Notes: generated by a model from the sequence alone, not told the origin. A stretch of DNA of 64,000 nucleotides from Agrobacterium vitis (GCF_037039395.1 NZ_CP146242.1:2097001-2161000); one strand, 5' to 3'. Shown: positions 38,891 through 47,612, counted from the first letter of the stretch. Made by a program: numbers and translations.

Positions 38891-39640
38891 TCAAAGCACG
38901 CCGGCTTCGTTTTTAAGCTTGTCGACCAGTTCGGCCACCGACTTGACCTTGATGCCTGCCTTGCGGCCACCCGGCTCTTCGGTCTTCAGCACCTTGAGAC
39001 GTGGTGTGGTATCGACACCGAAATCGGCAGGCGTCTTCTTGTCGAGCGGCTTCTTCTTGGCCTTCATGATATTGGGCAGCGAGGCATAGCGTGGCTCGTT
39101 AAGGCGCAGGTCGGTGGTGACCACGGCAGGCAGTTTGACGGCAATGGTCTGCAAGCCGCCATCGACTTCGCGGGTGACATTGGCCGAACCCTCGCCGATC
39201 TCCAGCTTGGAGGCAAAGGTGGCCTGCGCCCAGCCCAAGAGGGCCGCGAGCATCTGGCCCGTCTGGTTGCTGTCATCGTCGATCGCCTGCTTGCCGACGA
39301 TAACCAGGCCCGGGGCCTCGGCTTCGACGATGCCTTTCAGGATCTTGGCAACGGCCAGCGGCTCGACGGCATCCTCGGTTTCCACCAGGATGGCCCGGTC
39401 TGCGCCCATGGCCAGCGCCGTGCGCAAAGTTTCCTCGGCCTTGGCTGGACCGATGGACACCACGACCACTTCCTCCGCCTTGCCTGCTTCTTTCAGGCGC
39501 AGCGCTTCCTCAACGGAAATTTCGTCGAACGGGTTCATCGACATCTTCACATTGGCAAGCTCAACGCCTGAACCATCCGGCTTCACACGGATCTTCACGT
39601 TGTAGTCCACGACGCGCTTGACGGGCACGAGAATCTTCAT
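38891..39640 (-). CDS. etfB: electron transfer flavoprotein subunit beta
   Basis: 249 residues from ATG 39640 ([19 protein letters not shown]), preceded by AAGGA. EtfB binds AMP and docks dehydrogenases through its recognition loop (LRLKEAG...[15 protein letters not shown]). [22 protein letters not shown] and [10 protein letters not shown] are family motifs. It is the promoter-proximal gene of etfBA. Confidence 0.97.
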   Translation of the reverse strand: MKILVPVKRVVDYNVKIRVKPDGSGVELANVKMSMNPFDEISVEEALRLKEAGKAEEVVVVSIGPAKAEETLRTALAMGADRAILVETEDAVEPLAVAKILKGIVEAEAPGLVIVGKQAIDDDSNQTGQMLAALLGWAQATFASKLEIGEGSANVTREVDGGLQTIAVKLPAVVTTDLRLNEPRYASLPNIMKAKKKPLDKKTPADFGVDTTPRLKVLKTEEPGGRKAGIKVKSVAELVDKLKNEAGVL

Positions 39641-40089
39641 GGGGTCCTTCCTTGCTTCGGTCCTTATGGCGGTTTTGCGCATCATGACACGCGGTGCCGC
39701 AACTGCTTGTTTCCTGCATCATTCCATAGATTAGCGTCGACTTAAGGAATGACGCACTGGTGTTTTTACGCACCCTTCAATGTGATAGCCCAGTTTATCT
39801 GCCAGTCGGAAACATCAGGGATCCGTTTCCAGGCAAACGCCAGACTGCGGCATTTTGCACTTCAGAGAATGTCAGTTGGCGACATGGATACGCATTTTTT
39901 CCTCCATTACAACGGCGCCATTCATTCTTGCGATGCTCCTCCCGCAGACTGACGGCTCGGAGGCCAGAATTACCTAACTTTTACGTTCACGTCAAATATT
40001 GCCTTTTTGGTCAACCAGAACCGGTCTATGCCCACAATCCGTGTTTCATGCCGGACCAGCGAGTGGCCCGCCTGCCTTGTCGGATGAGC
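39641..40089. other. long intergenic region upstream of etfBA
   Basis: 449 bases without a supported gene. The notable content is an 18-base near-palindrome (39979-39996), listed separately. The etfBA promoter must lie here; I could not fix its position. Confidence 0.55.
39979..39996. promoter_or_regulatory. LiuR-like (MerR family) operator candidate
   Basis: TTTTACGT-TC-ACGTCAAA is an imperfect palindrome (7 of 8 positions symmetric). It resembles the published TTTACGTNNACGTNAA-type motif of LiuR, a proteobacterial regulator of branched-chain amino acid and fatty acid catabolism. etfBA would be a fitting target, but the site is about 340 bases from the etfB start. Confidence 0.35.
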
Positions 40090-40668
40090 CTACCGGTTTT
40101 TCCCCGGCACCCAGAGGACATCGGCCTTGCCGATCTCATTGGCATAGCGGGCGGCGACGAACAGGAAATCCGACAGCCGGTTGACATATTTCAGCGCTGG
40201 CGCAGAGACGGCCTCGCCGGGGATTTGCATCAGGTCGACCATGATCCGCTCGGCGCGTCTTGCGATGGTGCGGGCCAGATGCAGATTGGCGGAGGCTGGT
40301 GAGCCTGCGGGCAAGACAAAGGATTTCAGCGGTTCGAGATGGGCGTTCAGCGCATCGATTTCCTGCTCTATCCTGTCCACCTGGCTCTGGACGACGCGCA
40401 GGGGCTCCCATTCCAATTTTTCGCCGGTATCGGGGGTTGCAAGATCGGCCCCAAGATCGAAAAGGTCGTTCTGGATGCGAAACAGCATGGCGTCCAGCAC
40501 CTCATCGCCTGTCGTATGCAGGCGGGCGACGCCGATGGCGCTGTTGGCCTCATCGATCGTGCCATAGGCATCGACACGCAGGTCGTGTTTGAACCGGCGC
40601 GGGCCGCAGACCAGCGCCGTGGTGCCGTCATCGCCGGTACGGGTGTAGATTTTATTGAGTTTTACCAT
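40090..40668 (-). CDS. cob(I)yrinic acid a,c-diamide / cobalamin adenosyltransferase, PduO type
   Basis: 192 residues from ATG 40668 (MVKLNKIYTRTGDDGTT). It transfers adenosyl from ATP to cob(I)alamin. Signature elements are KIYTRTGDDGTTALV at the N terminus, the VDAYGTIDEANSAIG loop, LARTIARRAER and YVNRLSDFLFVAARYAN, where Arg and Asn residues bind ATP. It complements the CobST locus near 8 kb in cobalamin metabolism. It follows the HIG1-like gene on the same strand. Confidence 0.94.
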   Translation of the reverse strand: MVKLNKIYTRTGDDGTTALVCGPRRFKHDLRVDAYGTIDEANSAIGVARLHTTGDEVLDAMLFRIQNDLFDLGADLATPDTGEKLEWEPLRVVQSQVDRIEQEIDALNAHLEPLKSFVLPAGSPASANLHLARTIARRAERIMVDLMQIPGEAVSAPALKYVNRLSDFLFVAARYANEIGKADVLWVPGKNR

Positions 40669-40799
40669 GGAACCATTCGTCTTGAGCAAGCGGGCGGGAC
40701 CCGCACGATTAGAGTTTGCCTTACAGCCCGCTCAAGAATTGCTGCTGGCCAGCGGCGATTATTGGATAGACTGCTAGGAAAAGTGGAGCCTGGCAGACG

Positions 40800-40997
40800 C
40801 TAGCGACCGCCGCCGGTGATCCACAATGTCAGCATGATCAGCACGACGGCAATGGCCTGAAGCAGCACACGCAATTGCATCAGCTTGTTGGAGCGGTTGG
40901 CATCGCCGCCCTTCATCATGTTGAACAGCCCGCGCACCAGAACCAGCGCGACAAGCCCCATGACGATAATGGCCAGAATGGTGGTGAATGAGGACAT
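40800..40997 (-). CDS. HIG1-like twin transmembrane small protein
   Basis: 65 residues with two membrane helices (TILAIIVMGLVALVLVRGLF and LQAIAVVLIMLTLWI) joined by a short polar loop (MMKGGDANRSNKLMQLRVLLQ). The loop QLRVLLQ fits the QxRxxxQ part of the HIG1 motif. HIG1 proteins bind respiratory supercomplexes in mitochondria, and bacterial members are linked to terminal oxidases; a role here is inference. Rhizobial genomes usually annotate this as a twin transmembrane protein. Confidence 0.8.
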   Translation of the reverse strand: MSSFTTILAIIVMGLVALVLVRGLFNMMKGGDANRSNKLMQLRVLLQAIAVVLIMLTLWITGGGR

Positions 40998-41025
40998 GAT
41001 GCGCCGCTGACCTTATTATGGATGT

Positions 41026-41069
41026 CTATAGCATGTCGCATGATGAGGGCTTCACCTGACATGCTATAG
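41026..41069. repeat. palindromic element, first of an adjacent pair
   Basis: CTATAGCATGTC (41026-41037) pairs perfectly with GACATGCTATAG (41058-41069). It lies just upstream of the HIG1-like gene. Confidence 0.7.
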
Positions 41070-41081
41070 GATTCTGTTTTC

Positions 41082-41126
41082 GCATGTCTTTTCCCCGAAA
41101 CCGCTTCACACTTTCGGGAGACATGC
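41082..41126. repeat. palindromic element, second of an adjacent pair
   Basis: GCATGTCT and CCCGAAA pair with TTTCGGG and AGACATGC, around CCGCTTCACAC. It is 9 bases before the stop of the SDR gene, and shares GCATGTC with the neighbouring palindrome, as expected of a mosaic repeat. Confidence 0.7.
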
Positions 41127-41134
41127 CTATCCGA

Positions 41135-41968
41135 TCAATCCAGCGCCCGCATCAACCGATAGAAGAGATCGGACGGCATCAGCCGTTTGAGTGCGACGCC
41201 CTGTTTTGCCGGCTTCGTGACCAGATAATGTGGTCGGGGACGCTTCGCGGTCAAGGCGTGTTGCAGCACTTTATACACGGCATCCGGTCCAAGCTTGTGG
41301 CGGTTTTTCGGACCGGTGCCTTCAAGGCGTGCCAATTGGCGCTGGTAATCTGCGGCATGGACTGAATTTTCCACGTCGATATTGCGTTTGATAGCCTCAA
41401 GGCAATTGGCGGTAAAACGGCTTTCTATCGGACCCGGCTCGATCAGGCTGACCATGACGCCGCTGCCGTCCAGCTCCATCCGCAGGGTGAGCGACAGGCC
41501 CTCCAGCGCAAATTTGGACGCCGTATAGGCGCCGCGCCATCGATAGGGGATGAGGCCGAGAATAGACGAGCATTGCACGATCCTGCCCGACCCTTGCGCG
41601 CGCATTACAGGCACGATCCGCCGTGTCAGGTCGTGCCAGCCGAAGACATTGGTCTCGAACTGTTCGCGAAGCGCCTCTGTTGGCAGGTCTTCGACCGCAC
41701 CTGCCTGGCCATAGGCGCCATTGTTGAACAGCGCGTCCAGCCGCCCGCCGGTGCGCGACAACACGGTTTCAGTCAGGGCCGCGATGCTTGCCGTGTCGCG
41801 GTAGTCCATCAGCAGCGCTTCAAGACCGTCATCCTCAAGCGGTTTCAGGTCTTCCGCCTTGCGTACGGTGGCAAACACCCGCCAGCCATCCTGCTTCAGG
41901 GCGCGGGCGCAGTAGGCTCCAATGCCGGAGGAGCAGCCGGTAACGATAATGCTTTTCTCTGCGACCAT
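41135..41968 (-). CDS. short-chain dehydrogenase/reductase
   Basis: 277 residues from ATG 41968 (MVAEKSIIVTGCSSGIGAY). The cofactor loop is TGCSSGIGAYCA, the NNGAYGQ variant of NNAG follows, and the catalytic triad is Ser in CSSILGL with YTASK. The C-terminal half resembles the 'classical' SDRs related to retinol or estradiol dehydrogenases. Arg in FATVRK after the second strand favours NADP. The substrate is unknown. Confidence 0.9.
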   Translation of the reverse strand: MVAEKSIIVTGCSSGIGAYCARALKQDGWRVFATVRKAEDLKPLEDDGLEALLMDYRDTASIAALTETVLSRTGGRLDALFNNGAYGQAGAVEDLPTEALREQFETNVFGWHDLTRRIVPVMRAQGSGRIVQCSSILGLIPYRWRGAYTASKFALEGLSLTLRMELDGSGVMVSLIEPGPIESRFTANCLEAIKRNIDVENSVHAADYQRQLARLEGTGPKNRHKLGPDAVYKVLQHALTAKRPRPHYLVTKPAKQGVALKRLMPSDLFYRLMRALD

Positions 41969-42077
41969 ATGAGGTTTTCCTCTTACAAATGCGATAGGGT
42001 CTCCCATATTCGACAGATATAGGCAATTGTGGCAGGCCGCTTGAGAAGCAGTCAGTGAAGAATGAACGGGAGACGGA

Positions 42078-42974
42078 ATGCGGTCCTATCTGGGCAGGCT
42101 TTACAAGGTGGCCTTCGATGCGGTCTGGCATTTTACCGAGGACGATGGTTGGGCGATGGCGAGCCACGTGGCGCTCTCGATCCTGCTGGCCGTGTTTCCC
42201 TTCCTGATTTTCGGCACGGCGCTCGCCGGTCTTCTCGGGGCCAATACCTTTGCGCCGACCGCCATCCATTTTATTTTCGACACCTGGCCGGAGGAAATCG
42301 CCAAGCCGATTTCCGAGCAGGTGGTGCAGGTGCTGACCATTCCGCGCGGCGGGCTCTTGACGATTTCCGTGCTGGCGGCGGCCTATTTTGCCTCCAACGG
42401 GGTTGAAGCGCTGCGCACGGCGCTGAACCGTGCCTACCGGGTCACGGAAACCCGGCCCTGGTATATTACCCGACTTATCAGCCTCGGCTTCGTCATCATG
42501 GGGGTTGCCGCCTTCGCTGTGATCAGCGTGCTGCTGATCGCCGTGCCGATCGCGCTACGCTTTGCCGAGCGGCAATTTCCGCTTTTGAAGGATTTTCTGG
42601 CGCTGGTCTCGAATTGGAGCGTGCTTGGCACGTTGATCCTGCTGACCATCGGCCTGACGATTTCGCATCTGTGGCTGCCAGCCGACCGGCGCCGCCTGAT
42701 CGACGTTCTGCCCGGCATCTGCCTGACACTGCTGCTCTGGCTGCTGGGGGCGCTGGCCTTTGCCGCCTATCTCGCCACCTTTGCCAATTACGCCGCCACC
42801 TATGCCGGTCTGGCCTCGGTTATGGTGGTGATCATATTTCTCTATATGCTGGGCGTGCTGTTCCTGATCGGGGCGGAATTTAACGCGGCGCTGATGAAGT
42901 TTTCCAGGCCGCGCACGCGATCACGGCGAATGTCAGATCGCAATCCCCACCAGCCGACGGATGTCGAGGGGTGA
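42078..42974 (+). CDS. YihY/BrkB family membrane protein
   Basis: 298 residues with about six helices. Motifs are MASHVALSILLAVFPFLIFG, the family's ASNGVEALRTALNRAYRV, and LTIGLTISHLWLPADRRR followed by AAYLATFANYAATYAGLASVMVVI. The family is widespread, with no settled function; the former RNase BN assignment is obsolete. The last 42 bases overlap the convergent GluQRS gene. Confidence 0.9.
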   Translation: MRSYLGRLYKVAFDAVWHFTEDDGWAMASHVALSILLAVFPFLIFGTALAGLLGANTFAPTAIHFIFDTWPEEIAKPISEQVVQVLTIPRGGLLTISVLAAAYFASNGVEALRTALNRAYRVTETRPWYITRLISLGFVIMGVAAFAVISVLLIAVPIALRFAERQFPLLKDFLALVSNWSVLGTLILLTIGLTISHLWLPADRRRLIDVLPGICLTLLLWLLGALAFAAYLATFANYAATYAGLASVMVVIIFLYMLGVLFLIGAEFNAALMKFSRPRTRSRRMSDRNPHQPTDVEG

Positions 42975-43835
42975 CAGGCCCTTTGCCCGCAAATGCCGGA
43001 GCCCTGCCGATTGCAGGCTTTTCGACAGCTTGCGCCCATCCTCGTCTGTGATCAGCCGATGGTGCGTATAGGTCGGGGCGGGCAGGCCGAGCAGGCTCTG
43101 CAACAGCCGGTGGACAGCGGTGGCCTGATAGAGATCCTCGCCGCGCACCACATGGGTCACGCCCTGTAGGGCGTCATCCACGACTACGGACAGATGATAG
43201 CTGGACGGCGCATCCCAGCGCCAGAGAATGACATCGCCCCAGATCGTAGGGTCGGCGGTGATCCGCTGCGCCGTGTCGCCACGTCTTTCCTCCCAATGCA
43301 GGCTGCCGCCAAGCATGGAGAGCGCTTTGCCGGTATCCAGACGCAGGCTGTGGCGCTCGCCTCTGTCGATCCGTTGCTGCGCCAGTTGCCGGTCCATCTG
43401 CCGTTCGCCTGCCGGATAATGCCAGGCACCATCAGGGTCGCGGGGCCAGCCTTTGCCTTGCGCCTCTGTTGCCTGCGCTTGCCGCTTGATTTCGGCGCGG
43501 CTGAGAAAGGCTGGATAGACCAGATCCATGGCCTGAAGCTTTGCCAAGGCAGAACGATAGGCGTCGATATGCTCGGACTGGCGGCGCACCGGCTTTTCCC
43601 ATGTCATACCGAGCCAGGCAAGATCCTCGTAGATCGCCGCCTCGAATTCAGGCGTGCAGCGGTCGATGTCGATATCCTCGATCCGTAACAGCAGCCGGCC
43701 ACCGGCGTCCTCAGCCATGTCAGCATTGATCAGTGCCGAAAGGGCATGGCCGAGATGAAGATAGCCATTTGGGCTCGGCGCAAAACGAAAGACTGGTTTT
43801 TGCGGAACGACTAAGGGAGACTGGAAGTTGGACAT
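42933..43835 (-). CDS. gluQ: glutamyl-Q tRNA(Asp) synthetase
   Basis: 300 residues from ATG 43835; ATG 43850 is an alternative and neither has a clear ribosome-binding site. The enzyme is a truncated glutamyl-tRNA synthetase that glutamylates queuosine at position 34 of tRNA-Asp. The catalytic fold has FAPSPNGYLHLGHA (HIGH) and DEDGRKLSKS (KMSKS). There is no anticodon-binding domain, as expected. Together with the YhhQ gene at 11 kb, it indicates queuosine modification in this organism. Confidence 0.92.
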   Translation of the reverse strand: MSNFQSPLVVPQKPVFRFAPSPNGYLHLGHALSALINADMAEDAGGRLLLRIEDIDIDRCTPEFEAAIYEDLAWLGMTWEKPVRRQSEHIDAYRSALAKLQAMDLVYPAFLSRAEIKRQAQATEAQGKGWPRDPDGAWHYPAGERQMDRQLAQQRIDRGERHSLRLDTGKALSMLGGSLHWEERRGDTAQRITADPTIWGDVILWRWDAPSSYHLSVVVDDALQGVTHVVRGEDLYQATAVHRLLQSLLGLPAPTYTHHRLITDEDGRKLSKSLQSAGLRHLRAKGLSPLDIRRLVGIAI

Positions 43836-43873
43836 GGTGTGTTTTGGCATGATTTGGCAGGTGAGGAAAAGAG

Positions 43874-44527
43874 ATGGGCGAGACGATGCGTATTCGCAGC
43901 CAGGCGGATCTTGCCACCGGCCTTGAGGCCTTGCTTGGTATCGATCCCCGGCTGCATGCCATTGCCCGCGAAGCCGGGCCTTTGCCGCTGCGGTTGACAG
44001 AGCCGGGTTTCGAAGGGCTTGCCTTCATCATCGTCTCGCAGATGGTGTCGCGCGCCAGCGCCGACGCCATCTGGCGGCGGCTTTGCGGGGCGATGGGAAC
44101 AGTCGAACCCGCCGCTTATCTGGCGCTGGGCGATACTGCTCTTTCACTCGGTCTTTCGCGCGCCAAGCATGCCTGCCTGAGCGGTCTGGCCTCTGCCGCG
44201 CAGGCTGGAGACATCGACCTCTTGGCAATCCTCGATCAGCCGGTGGAGACAGGCATGGCTGAGCTGACCCGGTTGCGTGGCATCGGGCTGTGGACAGCGG
44301 AAGTTTATCTGATGTTTTGTGGTGGTCACGCAGATGTGTTTCCGGCGGGTGATGTGGCGCTGCGGGCGGCGGTGGGGGACGGCCTCTGCCTTGCCGCGCG
44401 CCCGGATATCCGCGAAACCACCCGGATTGCGCTGGCCTGGCGGCCATACCGCGCCATTGCGGCACGGTTGTTCTGGGCATTTTATGCGGCGCGTTTACGA
44501 CGCGAAGCGGCGCCGGTGCCGGTCTGA
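43874..44527 (+). CDS. alkA: DNA-3-methyladenine glycosylase II family protein
   Basis: 217 residues, with GAGGAAAAG before ATG 43874. It is an HhH-GPD base-excision glycosylase that removes alkylated bases. FIIVSQMVSRASADAIWRRL opens the fold; the helix-hairpin-helix LTRLRGIGLWTAEVYLM is followed by the catalytic Asp in DVFPAGDVALRAAV. It lacks the N-terminal AlkA domain of E. coli, which is usual for the short AlkA type. It diverges from gluQ by 38 bases. Confidence 0.9.
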   Translation: MGETMRIRSQADLATGLEALLGIDPRLHAIAREAGPLPLRLTEPGFEGLAFIIVSQMVSRASADAIWRRLCGAMGTVEPAAYLALGDTALSLGLSRAKHACLSGLASAAQAGDIDLLAILDQPVETGMAELTRLRGIGLWTAEVYLMFCGGHADVFPAGDVALRAAVGDGLCLAARPDIRETTRIALAWRPYRAIAARLFWAFYAARLRREAAPVPV

Positions 44528-44625
44528 TGGAGAATCAGTTCGCTGCTTATTTATTGGGCTTCACAATCCTGTAACAGCAAGCCTAATATAGAGGGAGCAG
44601 ATGCCGAATCGATCAGGAGAACGCC

Positions 44626-45183
44626 TTGACGATTGCAGTTTCGCCCCAGTCCTTACCAGCGCTTGTGCTCAACGCTGATTATAGGCCACTGAGTTATTAT
44701 CCCTTGTCGTTGTGGTCCTGGCAGGACGCGATCAAGGCGGTTTTCCTTGACCGTGTGAACATCATTGCCGAATACGATCACTCGGTCTGTTCACCCAGCT
44801 TTTCCATGCGGCTTCCCAGCGTGGTCAGCCTGAAAACCTATGTGCAGCCGACGCGCAATCCCGCCTTCACACGCTTCAACGTGTTTCTGCGCGACAAGTT
44901 TCAGTGCCAATATTGCGGCTCGCCTGACGATCTGACCTTTGACCACGTCATTCCCCGCGCCCATGGCGGCGAAACTACCTGGCAGAATGTCGTGGCGGCC
45001 TGTTCGCCCTGCAATCTGCGCAAGGGATCGAAATTGCCCAGACAGGCCAATATGTTCCCGGCTCAGAAGCCCTATCAGCCAAGCGTGCAGGATCTGCACA
45101 ACAATGGCCGGTCGTTTCCGCCCAATTATCTGCATGAAAGCTGGGTGGATTATCTCTATTGGGATTCCGAGCTTCAGCCTTAA
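44626..45183 (+). CDS. HNH endonuclease family protein
   Basis: 185 residues from a TTG start at 44626, supported by AGGAG six bases upstream; no in-frame ATG fits. The HNH/His-Me domain has the zinc-binding CQYCGSPDD and CSPCNLRKG with DHVIPRAHGGETTWQNV between them. The N-terminal ALVLNADYRPLSYYPLSLWSWQDA is a conserved feature of a widespread alphaproteobacterial group, so it is likely a housekeeping nuclease and not a homing enzyme. It overlaps the dsbB stop by four bases. Confidence 0.9.
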   Translation: MTIAVSPQSLPALVLNADYRPLSYYPLSLWSWQDAIKAVFLDRVNIIAEYDHSVCSPSFSMRLPSVVSLKTYVQPTRNPAFTRFNVFLRDKFQCQYCGSPDDLTFDHVIPRAHGGETTWQNVVAACSPCNLRKGSKLPRQANMFPAQKPYQPSVQDLHNNGRSFPPNYLHESWVDYLYWDSELQP

Positions 45184-45692
45184 GCCTTTATCCGCCGTGC
45201 GCCCCAGAAGGCGACGGCGGCGAGAACGAGGCTTGTCAGGACATTCCAGCCGGCCAGCGACAGGCCGAAAATCCTCAGCGCTGCGTCCGTGCAGGACGGC
45301 CCCTTGAAACTGTTGAGCTGCGAGAGAATATCGCCGCTGCCGTTGAAGCCCGCGCCGCTGGTTGCCGAGCAGGCGCTTGGGCCCTCCCAGAAATGCCATT
45401 CAACGCCTGCATGGTAGACGCCAAGGCCAGCGCTGACGATCATGATCAGGCCAAGAAGCAGGATCAGGCTTTTCGTTACTCTGGCGGGTAGGTTAATGGT
45501 GGCTGCGATGACCGTCACCACTCCGATTGCAGCGCCGATATAATAGGGCTTGCGCTGCAACAGGCAAAGCTCACAGGGAATATAGCCGCCGAGATATTCA
45601 AAGGCCAAAGCCGAGCCGACGACCCCGGCCATGCCAAGGGTCAACACAAGGGCAGGGGCAAGACCGGGCCGGGTGGAAGAAAGCGTGGTCAT
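45180..45692 (-). CDS. dsbB: disulfide bond formation protein B
   Basis: 170 residues from ATG 45692. Four membrane helices carry DsbB, which reoxidises DsbA and passes electrons to quinone. The first Cys pair is in YIPCELCLLQRKPYY. The second pair is in the periplasmic loop: GPSACSATSG and KGPSCTDAA. The downstream end overlaps the HNH gene. The yqaA gene lies directly upstream and is probably in the same transcript. Confidence 0.9.
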   Translation of the reverse strand: MTTLSSTRPGLAPALVLTLGMAGVVGSALAFEYLGGYIPCELCLLQRKPYYIGAAIGVVTVIAATINLPARVTKSLILLLGLIMIVSAGLGVYHAGVEWHFWEGPSACSATSGAGFNGSGDILSQLNSFKGPSCTDAALRIFGLSLAGWNVLTSLVLAAVAFWGARRIKA

Positions 45693-45715
45693 GATGGTTC
45701 TCCAGTCCTCGTCGC

Positions 45716-46306
45716 TCAATGGACAAGGAGGCGATAGGCGACGAACAGGGCAATCAGCACGACAGCGCCGACGGCGGCGATCAGGCCGAGGCGTTTTTCA
45801 ATGAAATGGCGGATCGGTTCGCCATAGCGGCGCAGCAACCAAGCCAGCAAGAAAAAGCGGCCTCCACGCGCGACGATGGCGGTCATGATGAACAACCAGA
45901 TATTCACATGGGCGACACCCGACAGGATGGTGACCACCTTGATCGGCGGCAGATGGGCCAGACCGGAGGTGATCAGCAGCAGCACCACCGTCTCGTAATC
46001 GACAGACAGGCGCAGCTGGTCGAAGGCATCGGCCTTGCCGTAGAATTCCAGGATTGGCCGCGCAATGCTTTCATAGGCATAATAACCGAGAAACCAACCG
46101 GCTATACCGCCCAGAACCGAGGTGATGGTGGCAATGGTCGCATAGCGCCAGACCTTTTCCGGTTTGGCCAGCGCCATGGGCAGGAACAGCACGTCGGCAG
46201 GGACAAGAAAGATCGAGCTTTCCACAAAGGAGATTGTCCCAAGCCAGGCTTCCGCGGATTTGCGGGCGGCAAGCGACATGGTCCAGTCGTAAAGGCGTCG
46301 CAGCAT
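45716..46306 (-). CDS. YqaA family (DedA-like SNARE-associated) membrane protein
   Basis: 196 residues with about five hydrophobic helices. FVESSIFLVPADVLFLPMALAKP and GGIAGWFLGYYAYESIARPI are family motifs; a re-entrant loop is typical of the VTT/SNARE-assoc fold, which has been tied to lipid carrier recycling. GGAGCGATC precedes ATG 46306. It is placed just upstream of dsbB (23 bases). Confidence 0.86.
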   Translation of the reverse strand: MLRRLYDWTMSLAARKSAEAWLGTISFVESSIFLVPADVLFLPMALAKPEKVWRYATIATITSVLGGIAGWFLGYYAYESIARPILEFYGKADAFDQLRLSVDYETVVLLLITSGLAHLPPIKVVTILSGVAHVNIWLFIMTAIVARGGRFFLLAWLLRRYGEPIRHFIEKRLGLIAAVGAVVLIALFVAYRLLVH

Positions 46307-46497
46307 GATCGCTCCTTGATCCTATGCAGAGGGTCTTTGCCATTGCGGCGCAGCATTCAGGATGACGAAAGACTGAATATCTGCCGTTCCGTCAAGTCTT
46401 TATGCGCAAAGCTCATGGGCTGTAAATGCGGCGAAAACAGCGATATTGCCCGGATGCCTAACTTTTGCGTGAAACCGGAAATTTGTAAAAAACCCGG

Positions 46498-46526
46498 TTG
46501 ACCGACCCCCTTCCTCCGTGTAGTTC
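46498..46526 (+). promoter_or_regulatory. promoter of the tRNA-Leu gene
   Basis: TTGACC (46498-46503), 17-base spacer, TAGTTC (46521-46526), about 18 bases before the mature tRNA 5' end. The -10 is weak but placement is right. Confidence 0.5.
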
Positions 46527-46543
46527 GTCCTTCTACTCTAAGT

Positions 46544-46628
46544 GCCCCTTTGGCGGAATTGGTAGACGCGCCTGACTCAAAATCAGGTTCCGAGAGGAGT
46601 GCTGGTTCGATTCCGGCAAGGGGCACCA
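46544..46628 (+). tRNA. tRNA-Leu(CAA)
   Basis: 85 bases including an encoded CCA. The acceptor stem pairs GCCCCTT with AAGGGGC. The D arm has GGAATTGGTAGAC, the anticodon stem-loop CTGACTCAAAATCAG has anticodon CAA, the long variable arm TTCCGAGAGGAGTG marks a class II tRNA, and GGTTCGATTCC is the T loop. No integrase gene or duplicated 3' end was seen near it. Confidence 0.97.
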
Positions 46629-46703
46629 CTTTTAATCTCAATGATCGACGCTGGCCGAGTTACGCGCTCATTCTGAACTGCGAACCCGTGGCTGGCTTTT
46701 TCC

Positions 46704-47612
46704 TCACAAATAGCTGAGGGCGTTTTGAGGTTCGCAGTGGATGCGGTTGCGGCCATGCTGTTTGGCGCGGTAGAGCGCCATATCGGTGGCTGCCATGAAT
46801 TTCTGGAAATTTGAAAAATGGTCGGCGGATTGGGCAAGGCCAAAGCTGGCGGTGATCCTGCCGGGCGCCAATGGTTCGAGGCAGATTTTCTCCAGGCAGA
46901 TGCGCAGACGTTCGGCAATCGCCTGTGCTTGGACCAGATTGGTGCCGGGCAGAAGAATGCAGAACTCCTCGCCGCCGATCCGGCCTGCCAGGTCGTTTGG
47001 CCGTAGATTGTTGCGGATTGTCTGCGCTGCTGCGATCAATGCTTTATCGCCCGTTTCATGGCCGAATGCGTCATTGATGCCCTTGAAATGATCCAGGTCG
47101 AAGAGAAGAAGACACATGGGGTCGCCGCTGCGACAGGTCTCTTCAAGGGCCTCCGTCCCTTTTGCCAGAATGAACCGGCGGTTTGCCAAGCCGGTCAGGG
47201 GATCGGTATTGGCTTGAAGGGTCAAGGTTTTGAGAGAGCTGTCCAATTCTGTTACCAGGGCGGAAACCGCCTGGGCGACAGTGCCGATTTCATCTTTTGT
47301 CTTGACCGCGATGGCAACAGGTGACCCCTCCTGCCGGTATCGGGTTATGGACTGGTTGAGCTGGCGTAGCGGCTGAATGATCCGCCACAGGGACAGCAGG
47401 CAGCCAGCCGTTCCGGCCAAGGTCGATATCAGCAGGACAAGCAGAATGCTTGCTTCACTCAGCGCACCGCCACCAAGGACATGCGCGACCACCGCCAGAA
47501 GCGGCACGTGAATGGAGATAAAGCAGATTACAAAAATCTTTGTTATCAGCGACGAACGTATCGCCCGGGCCGTCATATGCGGCCATCCAATCATCCAATT
47601 TCTTTTGAGCAT
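46704..47612 (-). CDS. diguanylate cyclase with HAMP-like linker
   Basis: 302 residues from ATG 47612; a TTG at 47627 and ATGs at 47594 and 47576 are alternatives. Two N-terminal membrane helices (IFVICFISIHVPLLAVVAHV and ILLVLLISTLAGTAGCLLSL) enclose only a short loop. A HAMP-type linker follows, then a GGDEF domain with NTDPLTGLANRRF, FDLDHFKGINDAFGHETGD and the active-site RIGGEEFCILLP. This makes cyclic di-GMP from GTP. An RxxD inhibitory site is not evident before GGEEF. There is no EAL domain. Confidence 0.9.
   Translation of the reverse strand: MLKRNWMIGWPHMTARAIRSSLITKIFVICFISIHVPLLAVVAHVLGGGALSEASILLVLLISTLAGTAGCLLSLWRIIQPLRQLNQSITRYRQEGSPVAIAVKTKDEIGTVAQAVSALVTELDSSLKTLTLQANTDPLTGLANRRFILAKGTEALEETCRSGDPMCLLLFDLDHFKGINDAFGHETGDKALIAAAQTIRNNLRPNDLAGRIGGEEFCILLPGTNLVQAQAIAERLRICLEKICLEPLAPGRITASFGLAQSADHFSNFQKFMAATDMALYRAKQHGRNRIHCEPQNALSYL

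Noticed and set aside
44626..45183. HNH protein as a homing endonuclease or mobile intron remnant
   Set aside because: The complete protein with its conserved N-terminal domain fits a widespread chromosomal alphaproteobacterial family, and no intron or duplicated target is visible.
46544..46640. tRNA-Leu as an integration site for a mobile element
   Set aside because: There is no integrase, no direct repeat of the tRNA 3' end and no change in gene character on either side.
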